A stretch of DNA of 64,000 nucleotides, taken from the NCBI GenBank assembly GCA_947448735.1, contig CANFOS010000002.1, forward strand, positions 1 through 64,000. The letters run 5' to 3'. Origin of the DNA: Comamonadaceae bacterium (GTDB lineage Bacteria; Pseudomonadota; Gammaproteobacteria; Burkholderiales; Burkholderiaceae_C). The number at the start of each line of letters is the position of its first letter. Positions within the stretch are counted from its first letter, which is position 1. The position numbers were made by a program, and so were the translations under genes. Shown in pieces: positions 8,631 to 17,592 of this stretch. The notes beneath the pieces are model-generated. The model did not search any database. It saw nothing but the letters and a program-made list of their open reading frames with translations, and was not told the origin of the DNA.

Positions 8631-9041
8631 ATGCCCGCCATCCACATCACCGACATTGAAGCGGCCATCAATTACTGGCGTGAAAAATCGCCTTCGCCTG
8701 ACGGCATCACGCTGGCCCCCGAACTGCGGGCGCTGGCCGAGGTGTATGCGCTGATGGTGTTTTACCGGGAAGAAGAAGTGGCCGTGCAAGGTTTCCCACC
8801 CAAGGCCATGGCGGCCTGGCAAACCTGGTACGACACCACAGCCGACACGCCCTGCATCGCCATTTGCTCAACCAGCCAGGGCGATGAGATGTGCAAGGGC
8901 TGTGGCCGTACCTTTGAAGAAGTGCAAAACTGGCCTGCCATGGCTCCTGCTGACAAGCGCAGCACCTGGCGGCGCATCACGCTGGAAGGCACGTCCTGGC
9001 GTTTTGGCCGTTACGCCGACAGGGCGGTTGAAAAGCGCTGA
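8631..9041 (+). CDS. DUF3717-DUF1289 two-domain protein
   Basis: A 136-residue cytoplasmic protein of unknown function. The N-terminal part (ITDIEAAINYWR, residues 6-17, then PELRALAEVYALMV) matches DUF3717, a helical module common in Burkholderiales. The C-terminal part (TPCIAICS..., MCKGCGRTFEEVQNW) matches DUF1289, a short domain with four conserved Cys that probably bind a metal. I placed the start at ATG 8631 where DUF3717 begins; the longer frame upstream reads through the terC promoter. It is divergent from the Mn2+ riboswitch transcript, sharing the 8514-8630 region. Confidence 0.85.
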   Translation: MPAIHITDIEAAINYWREKSPSPDGITLAPELRALAEVYALMVFYREEEVAVQGFPPKAMAAWQTWYDTTADTPCIAICSTSQGDEMCKGCGRTFEEVQNWPAMAPADKRSTWRRITLEGTSWRFGRYADRAVEKR

Positions 9042-9042
9042 A

Positions 9043-9085
9043 AATAGCTCCGATAGCCAATTTCAGTTATTTTCAGGGTGTTAAA
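9043..9085. repeat. Short remnant of dispersed repeat family 1
   Basis: AT-rich sequence with AAAATAGCTCCGATAGCC and TTATTTTCAGGGTG, resembling the ends of family 1 copies. It lies in the 147-base gap between the DUF1289 gene and the methyltransferase gene. The match is short and could be partly chance. Confidence 0.35.
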
Positions 9086-9188
9086 TGGGTCGCAGATTGG
9101 TCATTGAGCCAACGAAAACCTGCACCGACAGCTACTAAAAACATAGCGATCTTCAGCGCCCCTTGAAGCTGCCCACGAAGGAAATGCC

Positions 9189-9929
9189 ATGCTCTTGACA
9201 AAACGAGCCGTGCTGGCGCTGCTGACCTTTGCCGTCACCGGCCTGGTTAGCGCCCAAAACAGCGGCCAAAACAGTGCCCAAAAAGAAGCGCCGCGTTACC
9301 AGTCGACCAGCGCCTCACGGGACGGCATAGGCAAGGTTTACATGGGCCGCGAGATTGCCGCCGTGATGGGCTGGCAAGGCGCCAGTTGGCTCGAGCGCGA
9401 GGAGCGCCAGCAGGAGGAGCGTGGCGACTTGCTGCTGCGTGAGCTGGGCCTCAAACCCGGTATGGCGGTGGCCGACATCGGCGCAGGCACCGGCTACTAT
9501 GCCCGCCGCATGGCCCCGCTGGTCACCTCCAGTGGTGTGGTGTATGCCACAGACGTGCAGCCCGAGATGATGCAGATGCTGTCTGACGGCGCCAAAAAAG
9601 CAGGCTTGACCAACATCAAACCCGTGCTGGGCGGCTTGCAGAGAGTGAATTTGCCGGACGCGAGCCTGGACCTGGCCATCATGGTGGACGTCTACCACGA
9701 GCTGGAATTTCCGTTTGAAGTCATCGACAGCCTGGTACGCGCCTTAAAGCCCGGCGGCCGCATCGCCTATGTGGAATATCGGGCTGAAGACAACCGTGTG
9801 CCGATCAAGGCCTTGCACAAAATGAGCGAAGCCCAAGTGCGCAAGGAAGCCGCCGCCCACGCCCTGGTGTGGGAGCGCACCGCCAGCACATTGCCTTGGC
9901 AGCATGTGGTGATTTTCAGAAAGCGCTGA
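9189..9929 (+). CDS. Class I SAM-dependent methyltransferase with signal peptide
   Basis: The core is a Rossmann-fold methyltransferase: motif I VADIGAGTGYYARRM (Gly98-Gly102 region), an acidic strand end at YATDVQPEMM, and MVDVYHELEFP plus LKPGGRIAYVEYR as later motifs. Unusually, the first 22 residues form a signal peptide (basic head, hydrophobic core, SAQN cleavage site) followed by a Gln/Asn/Ser-rich linker, which predicts export to the periplasm. The ATG has an AAGGAA site 7 bases upstream. SAM is not expected in the periplasm, so either the helix is a membrane anchor facing inward or the domain has another role. Related exported 'methyltransferase domain' proteins occur in proteobacteria. 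Substrate unknown. Confidence 0.8.
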   Translation: MLLTKRAVLALLTFAVTGLVSAQNSGQNSAQKEAPRYQSTSASRDGIGKVYMGREIAAVMGWQGASWLEREERQQEERGDLLLRELGLKPGMAVADIGAGTGYYARRMAPLVTSSGVVYATDVQPEMMQMLSDGAKKAGLTNIKPVLGGLQRVNLPDASLDLAIMVDVYHELEFPFEVIDSLVRALKPGGRIAYVEYRAEDNRVPIKALHKMSEAQVRKEAAAHALVWERTASTLPWQHVVIFRKR

Positions 9930-10093
9930 GGCAGACCGGCGCATGTTTGGCGGCCTGACTGACACTGCCAAAGGCCAAAACAAGCGGCTGCATGAGCGAT
10001 TTCGGCACTCGGGCATCGCCCATGCAGGCCCGTTTAAATTCTGTATTCGGAACAATTTCCAAATGAAGAATAATTCGGCAAAGGATGGATCCC

Positions 10094-11752
10094 ATGGCCG
10101 GAGACTGGAATTTTGCGGACGTCTGGGAAGCGGTGGCGCAGACGGTGCCCGAAAACATCGCGCAAGTGCATGGTGCGCACCACATCGCCTGGCGCGATTT
10201 CGATGCGCGGGCCAACGGTATCGCCTGGACCTTGCTGCAAGCCGGCTGCGCGCGCCAGGACAAGGTGGCGCTCTATCTGCACAACAGCCCTGAATACCTT
10301 CAGACCGCGTTTGCCTGCCTGAAGGCGGCACTCGTCCCGGTCAACACCAACTACCGCTACCAGCAGGGCGAGTTGCACTACCTCTGGGACAACGCCGATG
10401 CGGCGGTGGTTGTCTTTCATGCCGCTTTTACCGACACCGTGAACGCGGTGCGCGCGCGCTGCACCAAGGTGCGGCTCTGGCTGTGGGTGGCCGATGCGCA
10501 TGCAAACGCCAACGGGGCGCCATGCCCGGCATGGGCTGTGCCCTTTGAGGCATCGGCGCAGGCCCATCCGGCGCGGGTGGAGGCGTCCTGGGGTCGCTGC
10601 GGCGATGACCAAATTTTGATTTACACCGGCGGCACGACCGGGCGTCCGCGCGGCGTGATGTGGCGACAGCATGACCTTTACGTGTCATCCAACACCACGG
10701 GTGACCCGCTGCAAGCCGACCTGGCATTTGTTCGCGCGCGCGTGGCCCGTCTTCAGAGCGAGAAAACCGCGCCGCCAGTAGGCTTGCCAGCCGCGCCGCT
10801 GATGCACGGCACCGCTTATGTCTTTGCCAGCGCCATCCTGAACCGCGCAGGCAGCGTGCTCACGCTCACCGATACGCAGTTTGACGTGGTCGAGCTGCTG
10901 GACGCCATACAGGCCGGGCCGGTCACAGACCTGTGCATCGTTGGCGATGCCTTTTGCAGGCCCATGGTTGACGCGCTGGACGCAGCACCCGGCCGCTGGC
11001 ATATCGCCGGCCTGAAAGCGGTGTCGTCGTCGGGAATGATGTGGGGCAACGCCAACAAGGCGCGGCTGCTGGAACATGCGCCCCATGCAGTGCTGATTGA
11101 TTTTTTAAACAGCAGCGAGGCCAGCGGCATGGGCCGGGCCATTTCGTCCAAAGGCCGCGCCAACCCGTCCGCGCGCTTCAAGCTCGGCAAGAACGCGTTT
11201 GTGATTGATGCTGACAACCGGCCCGTCGAGCCGGGCAGCGGTGTTGCCGGGCGAATTGCCGTAGGCGGCAACGTGCCGTTGGGCTACTACGGCGACCCTG
11301 AAAAAAGCGCCGCTACATTTCCGGTGATTGACGGCATACGCTGCGCCGTACCGGGCGATTTTGCGATGGTTGAGCTCGACGGCAGCATCACGCTGCTGGG
11401 GCGGGGCTCGGTCAGCATCAACACGGGTGGTGAAAAAGTTTTTCCTGAAGAAGTCGAGGAATGCATCAAGCAACTGCCGGAGGTTCGTGATGCTGTGGTG
11501 GTGGGCGTGCCAGACGAGCGCTTTGGCGAAACCGTGGCGGCAGTGGTCGAGCTGGCCGATGGTCAGCGCGCTGATGCCGAAGCGGTGACCGCCCTCATCA
11601 CAAGCCATGTGCGCACCCACCTGGCCCGCCACAAGGCGCCGCGCCGCGTGATGCTGGTGCCTTCGATGAACCGCGGCCCGAACGGCAAGGCCGACTACAT
11701 GGCGCTGCGCAAGCTGGTGGCTGATTGGCTTTTAACCCAACAAGGAACCTAG
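10094..11752 (+). CDS. Acyl-CoA synthetase (AMP-binding, FadD19/FadD3-like)
   Basis: Adenylate-forming ligase that activates a carboxylic acid to its CoA thioester using ATP; first gene of the operon, so probably the entry step. The P-loop (ILIYTGGTTGRPRGVMWRQ, about residues 174-190) has the form seen in sterol or branched side-chain CoA ligases such as FadD19. Also visible are a mid-protein SSSGMMWG, the FLNSSEASGMG region, the GRGSVSINTGGEKVFPEEVE hinge and the C-terminal NGKADY with the catalytic Lys. ATG 10094 is chosen over 10085 because AAGGA lies 9 bases before it. The 5-base gap to the hydratase and shared direction show an operon. Confidence 0.88.
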   Translation: MAGDWNFADVWEAVAQTVPENIAQVHGAHHIAWRDFDARANGIAWTLLQAGCARQDKVALYLHNSPEYLQTAFACLKAALVPVNTNYRYQQGELHYLWDNADAAVVVFHAAFTDTVNAVRARCTKVRLWLWVADAHANANGAPCPAWAVPFEASAQAHPARVEASWGRCGDDQILIYTGGTTGRPRGVMWRQHDLYVSSNTTGDPLQADLAFVRARVARLQSEKTAPPVGLPAAPLMHGTAYVFASAILNRAGSVLTLTDTQFDVVELLDAIQAGPVTDLCIVGDAFCRPMVDALDAAPGRWHIAGLKAVSSSGMMWGNANKARLLEHAPHAVLIDFLNSSEASGMGRAISSKGRANPSARFKLGKNAFVIDADNRPVEPGSGVAGRIAVGGNVPLGYYGDPEKSAATFPVIDGIRCAVPGDFAMVELDGSITLLGRGSVSINTGGEKVFPEEVEECIKQLPEVRDAVVVGVPDERFGETVAAVVELADGQRADAEAVTALITSHVRTHLARHKAPRRVMLVPSMNRGPNGKADYMALRKLVADWLLTQQGT

Positions 11753-11757
11753 TTTCA

Positions 11758-12573
11758 ATGTCCCAAATTCTGATCGAGCAAAAGGACGGCATTGCCATTG
11801 TCACGCTCAACCGTCCTGAAAAGCGCAATGCGCTGTCGCCAGAAATGCTGGTCCGGCTCGCAGCCTTCTGGAAAGAAATTGCCGACGATCATGCCGTGCG
11901 CGTGGTGGTGGTCACAGGCGCGGGCGACCAGGCGTTCTCGTCAGGAGGCGACATGGGCAGCCTGATTCCGCTGATGATGCGAACCCGAGCGCCCGTGGGC
12001 GAATGGGAAGAGCGCTTTGCCGCAGACCGCAAGCAGCTGGGCGCAGCGCTGCTGCGCAATGCGACGTTTTTCAAGCCCGTGATTGCCGCCATCAATGGCC
12101 ACGCCCACGCCGGTGGCGCCGAGTTTGTGATGAGCACCGACCTGCGCGTGATGTCCAGCCAAGCCACCATCGCCGTCACCGAAGTCAGACGCGGCCTGAT
12201 CGCCAGCGGCGGCTCGCTGGTGCGCATGGCGCGCCAGGTGCCGTGGGCGCATGCGATGGAGCTGCTGTTGTTGGGCGAGCCCGTCAGCGCGCAGCAGGCG
12301 CTGGCGATGGGCTTGGTCAACCGCGTGGTGCCGCCCGATCAGGTGATGGCCACCGCGCTGGATCTGGCACGCCGCGTCAGCCTGGGCGCGCCGGTAGCGC
12401 TGGAAAAAACCAAAGAGGTGATGGTGCGATCCAATGGCCGCCCGCTGGAGGAAGCCTTTGCGATTGAAACCCAGTGCACCAAAGAGAACGCCGCCATGGA
12501 CGATGCCAAGGAGGGCTCGCGTGCCTTCATGGAAAAACGTCCGCCGGTGTTTCGCGGAAGGGCCGCAAAATGA
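11758..12573 (+). CDS. Enoyl-CoA hydratase/isomerase (crotonase family)
   Basis: Crotonase-fold enzyme of 271 residues, second step candidate of the operon. It shows the N-terminal TLNRPEKRNALSPEM signature, the oxyanion-hole segment FSSGGDMGSL, and the second oxyanion segment INGHAHAGGAEFVM. A Glu lies in TEVRRGLIASGG, where one catalytic Glu of hydratases sits. The C-terminal helix pair (ALEKTKEVMVRSNGRPLEEAF) is complete. An AAGGAA site precedes ATG 11758. It overlaps the next gene by four bases (ATGA). The family also includes isomerases, hydrolases and ring-cleaving enzymes, so the exact reaction is open. Confidence 0.88.
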   Translation: MSQILIEQKDGIAIVTLNRPEKRNALSPEMLVRLAAFWKEIADDHAVRVVVVTGAGDQAFSSGGDMGSLIPLMMRTRAPVGEWEERFAADRKQLGAALLRNATFFKPVIAAINGHAHAGGAEFVMSTDLRVMSSQATIAVTEVRRGLIASGGSLVRMARQVPWAHAMELLLLGEPVSAQQALAMGLVNRVVPPDQVMATALDLARRVSLGAPVALEKTKEVMVRSNGRPLEEAFAIETQCTKENAAMDDAKEGSRAFMEKRPPVFRGRAAK

Positions 12574-13805
12574 CCTTGCTCCAAGGCATACGCGTGGTGG
12601 AAATGGGGCTGTGGGTGGCCGGTCCCGCAGCCACCGGCATGTTGGCCGACTGGGGCGCCGAGGTCGTCAAAATCGAGATGCCCAAGGGCGACCCGATGCG
12701 CAAATTATTTGGTGCCTTGTCCGGCTCAAAGGAAGACCGTTGTCCGCCCTTTGACCTGTACAACCGGGGCAAAAAAAGCGTTGCGGTGGATGTCAATCAT
12801 GCTGATGGGGCCGCGCTGGTGCGGCAACTGGTCGCCACCGCCGATGTGTTTGTGACCAATATGCGGCCACAGTTTCTCGAACGCATCGGACTGGATCACG
12901 CCGCCTTGTTGGCAAAGCATCCGCGTCTGGTCTATGCCAGTCTGACCGCCTATGGCCTGGAAGGGCCAGACCGCGATGCGCCAGGTTACGACATGGCCGC
13001 TTTCTCGGGCCGCAGTGGCTTGGCTGAACGCGCGACACCGCCTGGCGCTGCGCCACCCGTGCTGCCCGGCGGGCTGGGCGACAACGTCACGGCCATCACC
13101 ATGGTGTCGGGCATCATGGGCGCGCTGTTTCACCGCGAACGCACCGGGCAAGGGCAATTGGTATCAACCTCCCTGCTGCGCACCGGTATTTACAGCATCG
13201 GCATGGACGTCTCCACCCGTGTCGGGCTAGGGCGAATTTCAGCAGCACCATCGCGCACCAAGCCGCAAAACCCCTTGATGAATTCTTATTGCGCCAGTGA
13301 CGGCAAATGGTTCTGGATTGTGGGTGCTGAATCCGAACGCCACTGGCCGGGTATCGCCCGCGCACTGGGCGACATGTCACTGATGGACGACGCGCGTTTT
13401 GGAACACCACGCGAACGCAGGCGTCATTCGGAAGCGCTCGTACTGGCCATCGAAGCGCTCACGGCGCGTCACACACGGCAAGAGTGGGCCTTGATCTTCA
13501 AACAGCATGACGTTTGGTGGGCACCGATCAACTCGGTGGACGATTTGCTGACAGACCCGCAGGTGCTGGCCTGCGGCGCGTTTGTCAAGGTACCCGTCGC
13601 ACCAGGTCAGGCCGCGCCAGAGAGTTTTAACGGTGTCGCCACGCCAGTCGATTTCAGCGCCACCCCGGCCGGTCCGGCTGGCCCGCCGCCTGGCATTGGC
13701 GCCGATGCCGATGCCCTGCTCAAGGCGCTGGGCATCGACGACCTTGAACTCAAGCGCCTTCGCAGTGCAGGTGTGCTGGCGCAGGCATCAGTGGCTGAAA
13801 GTTAA
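12570..13805 (+). CDS. Family III CoA-transferase (CaiB/BaiF), copy 1
   Basis: Enzyme that moves CoA between carboxylic acids by an anhydride at an active-site Asp. The 411 residues start with the family head GIRVVEMGLWVAGPAATGMLADWGAEVVKIE and continue with NRGKKSVAVDV, TNMRPQFLERIGLD, YASLTAYG and PGYDMAAFSGRSG. A GGLGDN segment holds the likely catalytic Asp. It begins inside the stop of the hydratase gene (ATGA) and is followed after 6 bases by a second member of the family. The pair may form a heterodimer, or act on different intermediates; both are inferences. Confidence 0.9.
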   Translation: MTLLQGIRVVEMGLWVAGPAATGMLADWGAEVVKIEMPKGDPMRKLFGALSGSKEDRCPPFDLYNRGKKSVAVDVNHADGAALVRQLVATADVFVTNMRPQFLERIGLDHAALLAKHPRLVYASLTAYGLEGPDRDAPGYDMAAFSGRSGLAERATPPGAAPPVLPGGLGDNVTAITMVSGIMGALFHRERTGQGQLVSTSLLRTGIYSIGMDVSTRVGLGRISAAPSRTKPQNPLMNSYCASDGKWFWIVGAESERHWPGIARALGDMSLMDDARFGTPRERRRHSEALVLAIEALTARHTRQEWALIFKQHDVWWAPINSVDDLLTDPQVLACGAFVKVPVAPGQAAPESFNGVATPVDFSATPAGPAGPPPGIGADADALLKALGIDDLELKRLRSAGVLAQASVAES

Positions 13806-13811
13806 ATCTGC

Positions 13812-15056
13812 ATGTCCAACAACGCCAAGCCTCCCGAATCAGCACTGCAGCCCCTTGCGGGCGTGCGGATTGCCGATTTTTCGTCCAACATGGCAGGACC
13901 TTATGGGGCCATGATTCTGGCGCAGCTGGGCGCTGATGTGATCAAGGTGGAGCCGCCGCAGGGCGACGATTCCCGCGCCTGGCCACCTTTTGTCGACGCC
14001 ATGAGCCTGACGCATCGCCACATGGGTGCGGGCAAACGCGGCATGGTGATCGATCTGAAAAAGCCCGAAGGCGTGGCTGTCGCCACGGCGCTGATGGCAC
14101 GTTCTGATGTGGTGATTCAAAGCATGCGCCCCGGCGTGGCCGACCGTCTCGGCATGGGCCAGGCAGCAGCCCGCGCGGTGAATCCGGATATTCTTTACTA
14201 TGACGTGAGTGCCTTTGGTGGCGGGGAGACGGGGCGTGTCATGCCGGGTTATGACCCGCTGGTGCAGGCCTTCACCGGGATCATGCAAATGACCGGGCAT
14301 GAGGGTTCGCCGGCCACACGTTGCGCGCCCTCGCTGATCGACCTGGGCAGCGGGCAATGGATTGCGATGGGCGTGCTGGCCGCCGTGCTGGCGCGGCACC
14401 AGGGACGGCCTGTGGGCTCGCTTGAAACCGCGCTGGTGGACACCGCCTTCAGCGTCATTCCTTACCAGGCCGCAGCGGCCAAGCTGTCGGGCCAGAGGCC
14501 ACCCAAGGCTGGCTCTGGAAACCCGATTGCCGCGCCCTACCAGTGCTACCACGCGCGCGATGCGGAGCTGCTGATTGCAGCGCCCAGCCAGCGCCTGTGG
14601 GAAGGCGTGGTTCGTGCGCTGCAGGCCCCGGGCCTGGCGCAGGATGAACGTTTTTCAAGCGTCAGCGCACGAAGCCAGAACCTGAAAGCGCTGGAACAAG
14701 CGCTTAACCAAATTCTTGGCCAGCAAGACGCGGACACCTGGATCGCTCGTCTTACCAAGGCCGGTGTTCCCGTCACGCGGGTCAGCGGTCTTGAAGAAGC
14801 GGTCATCAGTGACGTTGCCCAGGAGCGCGGCACGTTTATGGCGTCAGACGGCGTACCGCTGGTACGGCTGCCCTGGCTGGCAGATGGTCAGCCCATCAGA
14901 TGGCAGCGACCAGCCCCGAAACTGGGCGAGCACAGCCTGGAAATACTGGCTGAACTTGGTTATGACGATGCGCAAGCTGCCGCGCTGCTAGGCTGTGGTG
15001 CGGTTGTCGCAGCGCAAAGCGCTGATCCAGCGGTGTTGGACGCAAGCGTGCCCTGA
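13812..15056 (+). CDS. Family III CoA-transferase (CaiB/BaiF), copy 2
   Basis: Second CoA-transferase of the operon (414 residues). Motifs: GVRIADFSSNMAGPYGAMILAQLGADVIKVE, GKRGMVIDLKKPEG, QSMRPGVADRLGMG, YYDVSAFG and PSLIDLGSGQWIAMGVLAAVL, whose Asp is the expected nucleophile. It differs from copy 1 along its whole length, so this is not a recent duplication. A short Ala-rich tail extends past the usual C-terminus. Partner genes for CoA ligation, hydration and thiolysis suggest it recycles CoA between a dicarboxylate donor and the pathway acid. Confidence 0.9.
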   Translation: MSNNAKPPESALQPLAGVRIADFSSNMAGPYGAMILAQLGADVIKVEPPQGDDSRAWPPFVDAMSLTHRHMGAGKRGMVIDLKKPEGVAVATALMARSDVVIQSMRPGVADRLGMGQAAARAVNPDILYYDVSAFGGGETGRVMPGYDPLVQAFTGIMQMTGHEGSPATRCAPSLIDLGSGQWIAMGVLAAVLARHQGRPVGSLETALVDTAFSVIPYQAAAAKLSGQRPPKAGSGNPIAAPYQCYHARDAELLIAAPSQRLWEGVVRALQAPGLAQDERFSSVSARSQNLKALEQALNQILGQQDADTWIARLTKAGVPVTRVSGLEEAVISDVAQERGTFMASDGVPLVRLPWLADGQPIRWQRPAPKLGEHSLEILAELGYDDAQAAALLGCGAVVAAQSADPAVLDASVP

Positions 15057-15100
15057 GATATTTTCCCTACTGAGATTTCAAAACCCTATCAGGAGACATC

Positions 15101-16084
15101 ATGAAACGCAGACTCATGCAAACCTTTGTTTTTTTGGCGTCTGTCGCCGCCTTGACCAGCGCCTTGCAGCCGGTGCACGCTCAGGGCGCCTACCCGAACA
15201 AGCCGGTCAAGGTCATCATTGGCTTTGGCCCCGGCAGCGGCACCGACATTTTGGCGCGCATGATGGCAGAAGAACTGCGCTTGGCGCTGGGTCAGCCTTT
15301 CATCGTCGATAACCGCCCGGGCGCTTCGGCGCAGATTGCTGCCTCTGCGGTGGCCAAGTCGCCAGCGGATGGCTACACCCTGTTCCTGACCTCGAACTCG
15401 TCGCATTCGGTGAACCCGCACATGTTCAAAAAGCTGCCCTACGACCCGATTGCGGACTTCACACCGATAGGCGGCATTGCCTACTTCCCCTTCATCCTGG
15501 CCGTCAACGCCAGCCTGCCGGTCAAGACGCCCAAGGAGTTTGTGGCGTACGCGCAGGCCAACAAGGGCAAGCTCAACTATGCCTATGGCACGCCCACGGT
15601 GCAGATTCCGGCAGAGGCGCTGAACCGGCTTGAAAAGCTGGAAGCCACTGGCGTTCCCTACAAGAGCAGCCCGGCTGCCATGACCGATGTGATTGGTGGG
15701 CAGGCACAGTTTTTGGTGGTTGACCTGGCGTCTGCTCGGCCCCATCTGCAGTCAGGCCGCCTGCGTGCGTTGGCCATGACCACCTCCAAAAGATCAGCCC
15801 TCGCACCTGACCTGCCGACCATCGAGGAGTCATTGGGTCTGCGCGACTTCGACCTGGCGGCCTGGACCGGCCTGTTTGGCCCGGCTGCGCTGCCCAAAGA
15901 AGTGGTGGACAAACTGTCTTCAGCGCTGCTTCAAATCCTTAGCAAACCAGAAGTGCGTGAGCGCATCCTGGCCTCGGGTGCGGAACCCACGCCTTCGGAC
16001 GTGGCCACCTTTACCGCCTTGGTCAAACGCCAACTGGAGATTTGGGGCCGCAAGGTCAAAGACGCCGGCATTCAAGCAGAATGA
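15101..16084 (+). CDS. Bug-family (TctC-like) periplasmic substrate-binding protein
   Basis: Periplasmic receptor of the Bug/TctC family, 327 residues, with a signal peptide ending at about residue 28 (VHAQG). Family marks: YPNKPVKVIIGFGPGSGTDILARMMA, VDNRPGASAQIAASAVAKSPADGYTL, LPYDPIADFTPI and PYKSSPAAMTDVIGGQ. These proteins bind carboxylates and in a few cases feed a TctAB transporter, but no tctA/tctB is nearby, which is common for the expanded Bug families of Burkholderiales. It has a good AGGAGA ribosome site. Its place in the operon suggests it binds the acid used by the pathway or serves in its sensing. Confidence 0.92.
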   Translation: MKRRLMQTFVFLASVAALTSALQPVHAQGAYPNKPVKVIIGFGPGSGTDILARMMAEELRLALGQPFIVDNRPGASAQIAASAVAKSPADGYTLFLTSNSSHSVNPHMFKKLPYDPIADFTPIGGIAYFPFILAVNASLPVKTPKEFVAYAQANKGKLNYAYGTPTVQIPAEALNRLEKLEATGVPYKSSPAAMTDVIGGQAQFLVVDLASARPHLQSGRLRALAMTTSKRSALAPDLPTIEESLGLRDFDLAAWTGLFGPAALPKEVVDKLSSALLQILSKPEVRERILASGAEPTPSDVATFTALVKRQLEIWGRKVKDAGIQAE

Positions 16085-17574
16085 GCCTTGATCCGCGTCA
16101 GCCCGTCTTGGTAGGCATCGGCACCTGCACGCAGCGGGAGGATGTGCTGGCGCGCAGCAAAGAGCCAATGGACCTGATGCTGCAAGCCGTTCGGCGCGCG
16201 GGCATGGACGCGGCTGGCGCCAACGGGGGTGACATGCGTGCCTTGAGCAGCGTTCAAACCATTGCTGTGCCCAAAGGCCGCTGGCGCTACCGCAATCCGG
16301 CCGGGGAAATCGCTCGCCATATCGGCGCGAAGGCCGCCACCACCGTACTGGCCAGTGTCGGTGTGTTGCAGCAATCCCTGATTGGCGATGCCTGTGATCG
16401 CATCGCAAAGGGCGATATCGATTGCGCGCTCATTGTCGGAGCAGATGCGGGCCACCGTATTCTTCGCGCCAAAAAGAACAATGAACGGGCGGGGGAGCGT
16501 CAGCAGGACGACCTGCCCGATGTGTCTCTCGAACCCGAAGAAGAGCTTCTTCATCCGGCTGAATTACACGCAGGCCTGCGCATGCCAGTAGCGCTGTACG
16601 CTCTGGTTGAATCGGCCTGGCGTGCGAAAAATGGCCTGACAGTCGATGCGCATCGGGCCCAATTGGGCAGGCTGTATCAGCGCTTTTCTGAAGTGGCGGC
16701 CCATAACCCTGCGGCCTGGCGCAAAACATCACTCAGCTCCCAAGAGATCATTCAGGCCTCGGAGCGCAACCCCATGCAGGCTTTCCCGTACACCCGGATC
16801 CATTGCGCGACCTGGAATGTAGACCAGGCTGCGGCTTTGCTGATCTGTTCGGCAGGTCATGCGCAAGCGCTGGGCATTGCACCGTCGAAGTGGGTTTATG
16901 CCGCAGCGAGCAGCGAGTCCAACCACATGGTGCCAGTGTCCGCACGCGCAGACCTCGCCGCTTGTGTGGGTGCCAGGCTGGCCGGTCATGCGGCGCTGGC
17001 CGCCGCAGGCATCACCGCATCACAGCTTGACCTGGTCGAGCTTTACAGCTGCTTTCCGATTGCCGTGGAAGCCTACGCGCAGGAGCTGGGCATCCCATTG
17101 ACACGGGACTTGACCGTGACCGGCGGCATGCCCTTTGCAGGGGGGCCGTTCAATAATTACGTCCTTCAGGCGACCTGCCGCATGGCTGAACTGCTTCGCC
17201 AAGAGCGCGCGTCCAGCAGACGGGTGGGGCTGGTCTCTTCGGTGTCAGGAATAATGACCAAGCAGGGCTTCGGTGTCTGGGCCAGTCAGCAAGGCGATTC
17301 GGGCTTTGCTTTTGATGATGTCTCGGCAGGCACCGCGCGACAGCAGCAGACCAAAGACGTCAGCTTGTCTTTTCAAGGTCGGGCAGCGATTGCCGGTTAC
17401 ACCGTGCTGTACGACAAAGCTCAAGCACCCCGCGCGCTGGTGCTGGCAGACACTGACACGGGCTGCCGGGCGCTGGCCTGGAGTTCCGACCCGGCGCTGC
17501 TCAGTCGAATGGAGGGCAGTGAGTTTTGCGGTGCCAGCATCTGTGTGAACGATTCGCTGTTCACTTTGGCTTGA
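16081..17574 (+). CDS. SCP2-thiolase-like protein (TLP1 type) / acetyl-CoA acetyltransferase
   Basis: Thiolase-fold protein of 497 residues, predicted to cleave or handle a 3-ketoacyl-CoA. The N-terminal half has PVLVGIGTCTQRED and a segment (VLASVGVLQQSLIGDAC) where classical thiolases carry the nucleophilic Cys in a different context. The C-terminal half has VELYSCFPIAVEAYA and TGGMPFAGGPFNNYV, typical of SCP2-like thiolases. After about residue 400 there is an extra domain (VSLSFQGRAAIAGYTVLYD...) that I take to be the additional OB-like domain of thiolase-like protein type 1. Some TLP1 proteins lack thiolase activity, so the reaction is uncertain. It overlaps the preceding gene by four bases (ATGA). 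Confidence 0.8.
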   Translation: MSLDPRQPVLVGIGTCTQREDVLARSKEPMDLMLQAVRRAGMDAAGANGGDMRALSSVQTIAVPKGRWRYRNPAGEIARHIGAKAATTVLASVGVLQQSLIGDACDRIAKGDIDCALIVGADAGHRILRAKKNNERAGERQQDDLPDVSLEPEEELLHPAELHAGLRMPVALYALVESAWRAKNGLTVDAHRAQLGRLYQRFSEVAAHNPAAWRKTSLSSQEIIQASERNPMQAFPYTRIHCATWNVDQAAALLICSAGHAQALGIAPSKWVYAAASSESNHMVPVSARADLAACVGARLAGHAALAAAGITASQLDLVELYSCFPIAVEAYAQELGIPLTRDLTVTGGMPFAGGPFNNYVLQATCRMAELLRQERASSRRVGLVSSVSGIMTKQGFGVWASQQGDSGFAFDDVSAGTARQQQTKDVSLSFQGRAAIAGYTVLYDKAQAPRALVLADTDTGCRALAWSSDPALLSRMEGSEFCGASICVNDSLFTLA

Positions 17575-17592
17575 ATTGGAAATCTGCCAGCC

